Assembly: GCA_947630775.1 (NCBI GenBank) | Contig: CANRIY010000039.1 | Span: 1 to 12,611, forward strand | Length of the DNA stretch: 12,611 nucleotides | Source: an uncultured Clostridia bacterium | GTDB taxonomy: Bacteria; Bacillota; Clostridia; Christensenellales; Borkfalkiaceae | Direction of reading: 5' to 3' | In this document: positions 7,535-12,611 of the stretch, piece by piece | How the letters are laid out: each line of letters opens with the position of its first letter | Numbering within the stretch: the first letter of the stretch is position 1 | Translations under genes and position numbers: made by a program | The notes under the pieces: model-generated | The model's database searches: none | The model's input: only the letters and a program-made list of their open reading frames with translations | Told to the model about the DNA's origin: nothing

Positions 7535-7574
7535 ATAAACGGAGTCCGCTCTCAACATCAAAACAGGAGACAAA

Positions 7575-8495
7575 ATGAAAATTCTCTTTGCGGGCACGCC
7601 CGAATTTGCGGTGGAGCCCCTCGTACAGCTTCATACACAGTTCGGCGTCGCCGCCGTTCTCACCCAGCCCGACAAGCCGCAGGGCCGCAAGGGCATTTTG
7701 ACGCCCCCGCCCGTGAAAGAGACGGCACAGCTTCTCGGGATCCCCGTATTACAGCCCGTGCGGCTCAGGGACAGCGTTTCCCTCTTGAAAGAGGTCGGCG
7801 CCGATCTCATGGTCACCTGCGCATACGGGCAGATTTTGACGCAGGAAGCGCTCGACTGCTTCCCCAAAGGGGTATGGAATATCCATGCGTCCCTTCTTCC
7901 CGCCTACCGCGGCGCGGCGCCCATTGCCCGTGCGCTCATCGACGGCTGCCGCGAGACGGGCGTCACCATCATGAAGACCGAACTCGGGCTGGACACGGGG
8001 GACATGCTCCTCTCCGGACAGACGCCCATCTACGACAGCGACACCTGCGACACCCTCGAAGATCGGCTCTCCCGCCTCGGCGCGGAGCTCATCGTGAAGG
8101 CGATCCCCATGATCGAAGGGGGAGCGCCCCTTACGAAACAGGGCGAGGGCTTTGTCTGCAAAAAAGTACAGCGCACGGAGGTCGATTTTGGAAAGACCGC
8201 ACGCGAAGTGAGCTGCCTCATCCGCGGGCTCTCGCCTTCCCCCTTCGCCTATGCGAAGATCGGGGAGCTCATCCTGAATTTTTGGTATGCGGAGGAAGTC
8301 CCCTGCGACACGATTGTTCCCGCAGGCACGGTGCTTGACGCTTCCCCCAAGGGGGGACTCGTCGTGAAGTGCGGCGAAGGAGCGGTGCGGATCGACGAAT
8401 TACAGCCCGCGGGCGGAAGAAGGATGTCCGCGCGAGATTTCCTCAACGGAAGAAAGATCAAAGAGGGACAGTGTTTTGACAAACCCGTTTTATGA
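7575..8495 (+). CDS. fmt: Methionyl-tRNA formyltransferase
   Basis: This 306-aa enzyme transfers a formyl group from 10-formyl-THF to Met-tRNA(fMet) for translation initiation. The N-terminal Rossmann-type formyltransferase domain starts MKILFAGTPEFAVEPL. The catalytic set is intact: Asn102 and His104 in the NIHASLLPAYRGAAPI block and Asp140 in GLDTGD, matching Asn, His and Asp of the E. coli enzyme. The C-terminal OB-like tRNA-binding domain begins near residue 200 and includes the LIRGLSPSPFAYA segment. Length is near the norm (~310-315). AGGAGA at 7565-7570 gives good spacing to the ATG. It is the first gene after the repeat region and its last 20 bp overlap the start of rsmB. Confidence 0.97.
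   Translation: MKILFAGTPEFAVEPLVQLHTQFGVAAVLTQPDKPQGRKGILTPPPVKETAQLLGIPVLQPVRLRDSVSLLKEVGADLMVTCAYGQILTQEALDCFPKGVWNIHASLLPAYRGAAPIARALIDGCRETGVTIMKTELGLDTGDMLLSGQTPIYDSDTCDTLEDRLSRLGAELIVKAIPMIEGGAPLTKQGEGFVCKKVQRTEVDFGKTAREVSCLIRGLSPSPFAYAKIGELILNFWYAEEVPCDTIVPAGTVLDASPKGGLVVKCGEGAVRIDELQPAGGRRMSARDFLNGRKIKEGQCFDKPVL
8463..8467 (+). promoter_or_regulatory. Ribosome binding site deciding the rsmB TTG start
   Basis: GAGGG within the 3' end of fmt lies 8 nt before the TTG at 8476. No ATG or GTG codon in the rsmB frame lies close by, and the predicted N terminus (NPFYDPYVVLTKVYSDGAH) already covers the expected first helix of the NusB-like domain. Confidence 0.6.
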
Positions 8496-9702
8496 CCCCT
8501 ATGTCGTTCTGACGAAAGTATATTCGGACGGGGCACATTTGAAGATCGCCCTTGCGGAGACGCCGCTCGAGGAATTGCACCGCGCCCGCACGGTAAAGAC
8601 GGTCTACGGCGTCCTTGAGCATGACGGGTATCTCTCCCTCTGCATCCGCACTTTTTGCGAGAAGACTCCGAAGAGCGCCGTGCGGATCGTCTTGAAGATC
8701 GCCCTGTATCACCTCATTTTTTTGGAAAAACCGCGCTACATGGTGACGGATACCGCCGTTGACCTTCTCAAAAAGCTCGGGAAAGGGGGCGCGGCGGGGT
8801 TTGCGAACGCATTTCTGAGGCGGTTCGAGATCGACGCCGTACATCTCCCCGCGGGGGACGAAGGGCTCTCCGTCGAGAGCAATTTTCCGCTCTTCGCGAT
8901 TAAAATGCTTCGCGAGAGCTACGGTTGCCGCACGGAAGACATCGTGCGCGCAAAGAGCCGCGGCATTTCCGTCCGCTTTGTGCGGAATATGGAAAGCTAT
9001 CTCGGGAGCGGGCATCTCGATACGCCCTTTCCCGATCTGAAAATATTCGAAAAATTCACGCGGGACGAGGGATTCGGCCGCGGCGATTATACTTTCCAAT
9101 CGGTGGGGAGCGTCGCGATCTGCTCCGTCGTGGAGCCGTGCGGGGAGTTCCTCGACGCATGTGCCGCCCCGGGAGGCAAGAGCGTGCTTCTGAGCGGAAA
9201 ATGCGGTCATGTCACGGCTTGCGAGCTCCACCCGCACCGCGTTTCGCTCATCGAAAGCTATGGGAAGCGGATGGGCGTCGGGAATGTGGACGCCGTGCAG
9301 AAGGACAGCTCTCTGTTCGACCCCGCATGGGAGAACGCCTTCGACGGCATTCTGTGCGACGTCCCCTGTTCGGGGCTCGGCACCGTCGCGGAGAATCCCG
9401 ATCTTGCCCTCAATAAGCGGGAAGAGGACCTCATCTGGCTCGGACGCGTCCAGCTCGCGATCCTTGCAAATTGCGCCCGCTATCTCAAAAAGGGCGGCGC
9501 GCTGTACTATTCGACCTGCTCCGTTCTCCCTTCCGAAAACGACGGGATCGTCCGAAAATTCTTGGAGGCAGCAGCGGGGTATACTGCGGAGGAGGCGGAC
9601 TGTCCGCTTCCCCATGAAAAGACCGCCTACGGGCTGCAATTTTTGCCCGATACGGCGTACGGGGCGGGGTTTTACGTCGCGAAGCTGAGGAGAAAGGCAT
9701 GA
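8476..9702 (+). CDS. rsmB: 16S rRNA (cytosine-967 C5)-methyltransferase RsmB
   Basis: This 408-aa protein, somewhat shorter than the usual 430-450, is an RsmB/Sun-type m5C methyltransferase. Residues ~1-120 form the NusB-like RNA-binding domain (RTVKTVYGVLE, ALYHLIFLEKP, FANAFLRRF). The Rossmann catalytic domain has the SAM motif DACAAPGGKS (227-236), acidic Glu250 for the SAM ribose, CDVPCSGLGT with Cys298 in motif IV, and YSTCSV with nucleophile Cys348 in motif VI. The usual DAPCSG is DVPCSG here. The start is a TTG inside fmt, a 20-bp overlap, supported by GAGGG 8 nt upstream. The stop overlaps rlmN by 4 bp. The fmt-rsmB-rlmN order is the standard one in Bacillota. Confidence 0.95.
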   Translation: MTNPFYDPYVVLTKVYSDGAHLKIALAETPLEELHRARTVKTVYGVLEHDGYLSLCIRTFCEKTPKSAVRIVLKIALYHLIFLEKPRYMVTDTAVDLLKKLGKGGAAGFANAFLRRFEIDAVHLPAGDEGLSVESNFPLFAIKMLRESYGCRTEDIVRAKSRGISVRFVRNMESYLGSGHLDTPFPDLKIFEKFTRDEGFGRGDYTFQSVGSVAICSVVEPCGEFLDACAAPGGKSVLLSGKCGHVTACELHPHRVSLIESYGKRMGVGNVDAVQKDSSLFDPAWENAFDGILCDVPCSGLGTVAENPDLALNKREEDLIWLGRVQLAILANCARYLKKGGALYYSTCSVLPSENDGIVRKFLEAAAGYTAEEADCPLPHEKTAYGLQFLPDTAYGAGFYVAKLRRKA

Positions 9703-10730
9703 AAAAGATATTGCAGGATCATAGCTTCGGGGAGCTGTCCGAACTCGTCGTGGCGGCGGGGGAAAAGCCTTTCCGCGCGAAACAGCTCTTCGAGGGGCTC
9801 ATGCAGGGGAAAGCGCTCTCCGCGATCCCCGTCTCTTCCGCGCTCAAAGAGAGGCTTTTGAGTGAATATGAGGACGAACCCGTCAAAATTTTCAAGACTT
9901 TTGTATCTGAAGATGGGACGAAAAAGTATCTCTTTCTGCTTGCGGACGGCAATATCGTCGAAGGCGTGCTTATGAAATATAAGTACGGTAACACGCAGTG
10001 CGTTTCAACGCAGGTGGGTTGCAGGATGGGATGCAAGTTCTGCGCTTCCACCTTGGGCGGCAGAGTGCGCGACCTCACGGCGGGGGAAATCTTGGGGCAG
10101 ATCCTCACGGTCAACCGCGCCGAGGGCGGGAACTTAAAGGAGCGCGCCGTGACCAACGTCGTGCTCATGGGGAGCGGCGAGCCGTTCGACAATTACGACA
10201 GCGTTTTGCGGTTTTTGCGGCTTTTGACCGCCGAGGGGGGCATCCATATCAGCGCGCGGAACGTGTCGCTCTCCACCTGCGGGCTGGTGCCCGAGATGAG
10301 GAGATTTGCGGACGAGGGCATTCCGCTCAACTTGACGGTTTCGCTTCACGCCGTAACTGATGAGGAGCGCGCCCGCACCATGCCCATTGCAAACAGGTAT
10401 AAAATTGCCGACATTTTGGACGCCTGCGCCTATTATTTCGAAAAAACGGGGCGGCGGTATATCTTCGAATACAGCCTCATCGCGGGGGAGAACAGCGACG
10501 AGGCGCACGCGCTCGCCCTCGCCGCGCTCTTAAAGGGGAAGCCCTGCCATGTCAACCTCATCCGCCTGAACGAGGTCGAGGAGCGGGAACTCAAAGCGAC
10601 GTCCGAGAAGGACGCCTACCGCTTTTTGGGCCTCTTGGAAAAGCAGGGCATTTCGGCGACCCTCCGCCGCAGTATGGGTTCCGATATCGCGGGCGCGTGC
10701 GGACAGCTCCGCGCAAAATTTATTCGTTGA
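9699..10730 (+). CDS. rlmN: Dual-specificity 23S rRNA/tRNA adenine-C2 methyltransferase RlmN
   Basis: This 343-aa radical SAM enzyme makes 2-methyladenosine in 23S rRNA (A2503 in E. coli numbering) and in some tRNAs. The 4Fe-4S motif CRMGCKFC gives Cys108, Cys112 and Cys115. Cys101, seven residues before it, matches E. coli Cys118, and Cys334 in GACGQL matches the methyl-carrying Cys355. Glu88 in VEGVLMKY matches the conserved Glu105. GSGEPFDNYD is the SAM-binding GEP motif, usually GMGEPLxN. The Cfr resistance methylase is an alternative family, but gene context and overall sequence favour RlmN. GAGGAG (9687-9692) lies 6 nt before the ATG, which overlaps the rsmB stop. In B. subtilis prpC-prkC-cpgA follow; here only repeats do. 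Confidence 0.96.
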   Translation: MKKILQDHSFGELSELVVAAGEKPFRAKQLFEGLMQGKALSAIPVSSALKERLLSEYEDEPVKIFKTFVSEDGTKKYLFLLADGNIVEGVLMKYKYGNTQCVSTQVGCRMGCKFCASTLGGRVRDLTAGEILGQILTVNRAEGGNLKERAVTNVVLMGSGEPFDNYDSVLRFLRLLTAEGGIHISARNVSLSTCGLVPEMRRFADEGIPLNLTVSLHAVTDEERARTMPIANRYKIADILDACAYYFEKTGRRYIFEYSLIAGENSDEAHALALAALLKGKPCHVNLIRLNEVEERELKATSEKDAYRFLGLLEKQGISATLRRSMGSDIAGACGQLRAKFIR

Positions 10731-10741
10731 ATTTGTTTTTT
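10714..10741 (+). terminator. Possible weak terminator over the rlmN stop codon
   Basis: caaaattta (10714-10722) can pair with tgaatttg (10728-10735) with one bulged A and a T-G pair, followed by six T (10736-10741). The stem is AU-rich and overlaps the end of the coding sequence, so this is a weak call. Confidence 0.3.
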
Positions 10742-10754
10742 CGTCTGCGCCTTG

Positions 10755-10774
10755 CCTTCCCCTTGAGGGGAAGG
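10755..10774 (+). repeat. GC-rich hairpin
   Basis: ccttcccc and ggggaagg form a perfect 8-bp stem around loop ttga. A second small stem (gcccc/ggggc) follows directly. It resembles the ttcccct/aggggaa hairpins at 11121-11182. Confidence 0.55.
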
Positions 10775-10821
10775 TGCCCCATAAGGGGGCGGAAGGGGTG
10801 GAGTACGAATCGGAATGACAC

Positions 10822-10925
10822 CCCCTCAGTCACCTGAGCTGGCGCGCTGTCCTTGCGCGACTGAGGATCTCGGCTCCCCCTGTAGGGGAGCTGGCGCGCC
10901 GTCTTGGCGCGACTGAGGGGTTTTT
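10822..10925 (+). repeat. Compound palindrome with duplicated 30-bp unit; possible terminator
   Basis: cccctcagtc (10822-10831) and gactgagggg (10911-10920) form a perfect 10-bp outer stem followed by TTTTT (10921-10925). Inside, a 30-bp unit beginning agctggcgcg and ending cgcgactgagg occurs at 10837-10866 and 10889-10918 with 3 mismatches. Between them lies gctcccc/ggggagc (10873-10891). The second unit has its own 6-bp stem cgcgcc/ggcgcg. The start cccctcagtcacctg recurs exactly at 12471-12485. The folded RNA with its T run could terminate the fmt-rsmB-rlmN transcript. Confidence 0.6.
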
Positions 10926-10952
10926 AGAAACCCTATCCCCCGCTTCGCGGGT

Positions 10953-11006
10953 ACTGTCTCACGCGGGTAGAGACCCGCGTAACTTCGCGCTACGCGCTCG
11001 TGCCGC
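10953..11006 (+). repeat. Repeat module related to 2485-2521
   Basis: It shares actgtct, acttcgcgc and gcgctcgtgccgc, in this order, with the ligA-yicC gap. It carries an insert with a perfect 8-bp hairpin acgcgggt/acccgcgt and loop agag (10961-10980). Confidence 0.45.
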
Positions 11007-11042
11007 CCTTGGTGCACAATAGAATTGCGGGCGGGGCGGTCA

Positions 11043-11070
11043 GCATTTGCCCGAACAAATGGGCAAATGC
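11043..11070 (+). repeat. Perfect 10-bp stem hairpin upstream of rpe
   Basis: gcatttgccc (11043-11052) pairs completely with gggcaaatgc (11061-11070) around an 8-nt loop. No T tract follows. Confidence 0.6.
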
Positions 11071-11075
11071 CAAGA

Positions 11076-11122
11076 AAATTTTGCGCCAAAGATTATCAAT
11101 CTTTGGCAGAAGTGCAAAATTT
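11076..11122 (+). repeat. Nested hairpin, 9-bp plus 10-bp stacked stems
   Basis: The outer stem aaattttgc (11076-11084) pairs with gcaaaattt (11114-11122). Directly stacked inside is gccaaagatt (11085-11094) with aatctttggc (11098-11107) and a 3-nt loop atc. The only unpaired segment is a 6-nt bulge, agaagt, on the 3' side. The total is about 19 base pairs. It could be a cis-acting RNA element for rpe-thiN or a mobile palindrome. Confidence 0.6.
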
Positions 11123-11182
11123 CCCCTAAGAGGGGAAGCAAGTGGTGGCGCCGTGGGTACTTCCCCTAAGAGGGGAAGCAAG
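11121..11182 (+). repeat. Two identical 22-bp hairpin repeats, period 40
   Basis: The same 22 bases occur at 11121-11142 and 11161-11182. Each contains ttcccct/aggggaa, a 7-bp stem with loop aag, followed by gcaag. The second copy ends 20 nt before the rpe ribosome binding site, so it lies in any rpe leader RNA. Confidence 0.65.
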
Positions 11183-11202
11183 AGGAAAAACTATCACATT
11201 TC

Positions 11203-11208
11203 AGGAGG
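11203..11208 (+). promoter_or_regulatory. Consensus ribosome binding site of rpe
   Basis: AGGAGG lies 7 nt before the ATG at 11216. It fixes the rpe start and rules out the long upstream extension of the same frame. Confidence 0.85.
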
Positions 11209-11215
11209 AAAGGTC

Positions 11216-11866
11216 ATGAAAATCAAGATAGCGCCGAGTATTTTGGCAAGCGACTTTTCGAAACTCGGGGAAACGGTGAAACTGCTCGAGAGAAGCGGCG
11301 CGGACCTCGTGCACTGCGACGTCATGGACGGGAATTTCGTGCCGCCCATCACCTTCGGCGCACAGACGGTGAAGGCGATCCGTCCGCATACCCGCCTTCC
11401 CCTCGATTGTCACCTCATGGTCCTGCACCCAGAGACGCACATCGAAGACTTCGCAAGAGCGGGCGCGGACAATCTCACCGTACATGTTGAGACCTGCGAT
11501 ATTCCCGCGCTCTTCCAAAAAATTGCCTCGTACGGCGTAAAAAGATCCGCCGTCATCAATCCCGAAACGGCGGTCGAAAAGGCATTTCCCGCCGTGGAAG
11601 CGGGCGCGGACATGATCCTTCTCATGAGCGTGCACCCCGGCTGGGGCGGGCAGAAATTCATTCCCGAGACCCTCAAAAAGATCGAAATTCTCCGCAATTT
11701 CTGTATTACGCACGGCGCGGGGGAGCTCGATCTCGAAGTGGACGGCGGCATCACCGAAGAAAACGTCCATGACGTGATCGCGGCGGGGGCGAACGTCATC
11801 GTCGCGGGAAGCACGGTGTTCAGATCCTTAGACATGGCGGCGACGATCGCGAGGCTCCGCGGATGA
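11216..11866 (+). CDS. rpe: Ribulose-phosphate 3-epimerase
   Basis: This 216-aa TIM-barrel enzyme interconverts ribulose 5-phosphate and xylulose 5-phosphate in the pentose phosphate pathway. It starts MKIKIAPSILASDF with Ser8. The metal and catalytic residues are His33 and Asp35 (HCDVMDGNFVP), His66 (CHLM) and Asp176 (VDGGI). The phosphate loop reads VHPGWGGQKF (139-148) in place of the commoner VNPGFGGQ, a variant I believe is seen in other epimerases. Length matches the family (~215-220). The chosen ATG has a perfect AGGAGG 7 nt upstream. It overlaps thiN by 4 bp, the B. subtilis rpe-thiN order. rsgA, the usual upstream neighbour, is missing. Confidence 0.97.
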   Translation: MKIKIAPSILASDFSKLGETVKLLERSGADLVHCDVMDGNFVPPITFGAQTVKAIRPHTRLPLDCHLMVLHPETHIEDFARAGADNLTVHVETCDIPALFQKIASYGVKRSAVINPETAVEKAFPAVEAGADMILLMSVHPGWGGQKFIPETLKKIEILRNFCITHGAGELDLEVDGGITEENVHDVIAAGANVIVAGSTVFRSLDMAATIARLRG

Positions 11867-12465
11867 AAGCAGTCATTCTTCTCAACGGCGAGCCTTACAA
11901 CGGGGAAATTTCCGCCGAAGATGCCTATGTGATCTGTTGTGACGGCGCCTATGCTTGGGCGAAGGGGAAGGTGCGGATCGACGAAAATTTGGGCGATTTC
12001 GACTCCTTGGACGAAGTACCCGTTCCCGCGCCCCGCATGAAGTTTCCTTCCGAGAAAAATGAGACGGACGGAGAGCTCGCTGTGGACAGGGCCTTGGACA
12101 TGGGTGCCACAAAAATCGTCTTTTACGGCGGCGGGGGAAAGCGCGAGGATCACTTTCTCGGGAATCTTCATCTCCTATTTAAGGCGAAAACGGCGGGTGC
12201 GGCGGCATGTATGATGTTGGAACGTGCGCAGATGTTCATGTGCGGCGCGGGGGAACATGTCTTCTGTTGCCGCAAGGGGCAGACTGTGTCCGTTGTCCCG
12301 TTCGGGGGCGACGCGCATATACTGCATTGCAGGGGACTTTTTTATCCCATGGACTCCCTTGCGCTCCGCTATGGCTCCACGCGGGGGATCTCGAATCTTA
12401 CGCTGTCGGACGCGTTCTCCGTCACGGTGGAGAAGGGACATGTGCTCGTCATTTTGAACGATTGA
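11863..12465 (+). CDS. thiN: Thiamine diphosphokinase
   Basis: This 200-aa enzyme converts thiamine plus ATP to thiamine diphosphate, the last step in thiamine salvage. Motifs in order are CDGA (26-29), GDFDS (44-48), EKNETDGELA (64-73), GGGGKREDHFLGNL (89-102), GQTVSVVP (139-146) and the substrate-binding GISN (175-178). Length is slightly under the usual ~210-220. The ATG overlaps the rpe stop (ATGA), with a weak GAGG at 11851-11854 inside rpe, so expression is probably coupled. TDP is the cofactor of transketolase, which uses the product of Rpe, a plausible reason for the pairing. No TPP riboswitch was recognised upstream of rpe. Five of its cysteines fall in two CC pairs and an RC context, nothing diagnostic. 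Confidence 0.94.
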   Translation: MKAVILLNGEPYNGEISAEDAYVICCDGAYAWAKGKVRIDENLGDFDSLDEVPVPAPRMKFPSEKNETDGELAVDRALDMGATKIVFYGGGGKREDHFLGNLHLLFKAKTAGAAACMMLERAQMFMCGAGEHVFCCRKGQTVSVVPFGGDAHILHCRGLFYPMDSLALRYGSTRGISNLTLSDAFSVTVEKGHVLVILND

Positions 12466-12470
12466 GGAAA

Positions 12471-12512
12471 CCCCTCAGTCACCTGCGGTGACAGCTCCTC
12501 CTAAGGAGGAGC
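12471..12512 (+). repeat. CCCCTCAGTCACC-type double hairpin after thiN
   Basis: Starting 5 bp after the thiN stop, cccctcagtcacctg repeats the sequence at 10822-10836. gtcacc/ggtgac forms a 6-bp stem with loop tgc (12478-12492), and gctcctcc/ggaggagc an 8-bp stem with loop taa (12494-12512). It matches a repeat type I recall as very abundant between genes in gut Clostridia. There is no T tract, so termination is not assured. Confidence 0.6.
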
Positions 12513-12572
12513 CATGCAGCCCCCTCCGTGGGAGGGGAGGACGGCGTCATGCAGCCCCCTCCGTGGGAGGGG
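12513..12572 (+). repeat. Two identical 25-bp hairpin repeats, period 35
   Basis: The same 25 bases, beginning catgcagcccc and ending ggagggg, occur at 12513-12537 and 12548-12572. Each holds a 7-bp stem cccctcc/ggagggg with loop gtg. The sequence after the second copy (ggggcgacttctcaattac) matches one end of the element at 7187-7352, and the cluster continues past the window. Confidence 0.6.
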
Positions 12573-12611
12573 GGTAGGGGGGTGGGGCGACTTCTCAATT
12601 ACTGCGCGAAG

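Larger units (their letters stand above)
7061..7574 (+). other. 514-bp def-fmt intergenic region made of palindromic repeats
   Basis: No gene is supported. From left to right it holds a strong hairpin (7071-7106), a ~166-bp element with ATTGAG/CTCAAT ends (7187-7352), copy B of the 97-bp repeat (7361-7457), a short hairpin element (7498-7534) and the fmt ribosome binding site (AGGAGA, 7565-7570). I found no convincing sigma-A promoter for fmt in it. Confidence 0.75.
10731..11215 (+). other. 485-bp rlmN-rpe intergenic region, hairpin-rich
   Basis: No gene is supported. The open frame that runs into rpe from 11000 crosses hairpins and lacks a ribosome binding site of its own. The region holds a hairpin (10755-10774), a compound palindrome with a duplicated 30-mer (10822-10925), a module shared with the ligA-yicC gap (10953-11006), two large hairpins (11043-11122) and a duplicated small hairpin (11121-11182). 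This is the position of prpC, prkC and rsgA in B. subtilis. Confidence 0.75.

Noticed and set aside
7061..7574. tRNA or small RNA gene in the def-fmt gap
   Set aside because: I saw no cloverleaf or T-loop consensus; the stems are accounted for by repeat elements.
8458..9639. 393-codon open frame on the - strand antisense to rsmB
   Set aside because: It is a shadow of rsmB, whose catalytic motifs are complete in the + frame.
11000..11215. N-terminal extension of rpe by 72 codons
   Set aside because: The frame is open but crosses hairpin repeats; the ATG at 11216 has a perfect AGGAGG and matches the family N terminus.
10860..11215. TPP riboswitch upstream of rpe-thiN
   Set aside because: I could not find the conserved CUGAGA and ACCUGAUCUGG-type core; the CTGAGG strings belong to the palindromic repeat.
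12513..12572. Short CRISPR-like array
   Set aside because: There are only two copies of a 25-bp palindromic unit, with a 10-bp spacer and no cas genes; this is a hairpin repeat.

Overview
The window is a GC-rich stretch of conserved housekeeping genes, all on the + strand. It most likely comes from an anaerobic Clostridia-type member of the Bacillota. The reasons are the pcrA-ligA pair and the order yicC(yloC)-gmk-rpoZ-priA-def-fmt-rsmB-rlmN-rpe-thiN, which follows the Bacillus subtilis yloC-to-thiN cluster. Strong AGGAGG-type ribosome binding sites, and intergenic GC-rich hairpin repeats like those I recall from gut Clostridia, fit this. I cannot assign a genus from sequence alone.

Layout: (1) 1-372 is the 3' end of a PcrA/UvrD helicase gene, overlapping ligA (369-2309). 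(2) 2310-2675 is a repeat-bearing gap ending in a near-consensus sigma-A promoter. (3) 2676-7060 holds yicC, gmk, rpoZ, priA and def, with an intrinsic terminator between rpoZ and priA. (4) 7061-7574 is a 514-bp gap full of palindromic repeats, splitting def from fmt. (5) 7575-10730 holds fmt, rsmB and rlmN, overlapping or translationally coupled. (6) 10731-11215 is a second long palindrome-rich gap, at the place where B. subtilis carries prpC, prkC and cpgA/rsgA. (7) 11216-12465 holds overlapping rpe and thiN. (8) 12466-12611 is another repeat cluster running off the end.

The genes cover DNA repair and replication restart (pcrA, ligA, priA), nucleotide supply and transcription (gmk, rpoZ), RNA turnover (yicC), initiator Met-tRNA formylation and deformylation (fmt, def), rRNA/tRNA methylation (rsmB, rlmN) and central/cofactor metabolism (rpe, thiN). 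Within blocks the genes overlap or lie within about 10 bp; between blocks there are 366 to 514 bp of repeats.

I see no new multi-gene system: every protein belongs to a well-known family. What ordinary gene annotation does not explain is the intergenic DNA. It includes a 97-bp element with terminal inverted repeats present twice in opposite orientation around the yicC-def block, at least four other hairpin repeat families, and a stacked hairpin leader in front of rpe-thiN. The apparent loss of stp/prkC/rsgA, remA and coaBC from their usual places is the other notable point.
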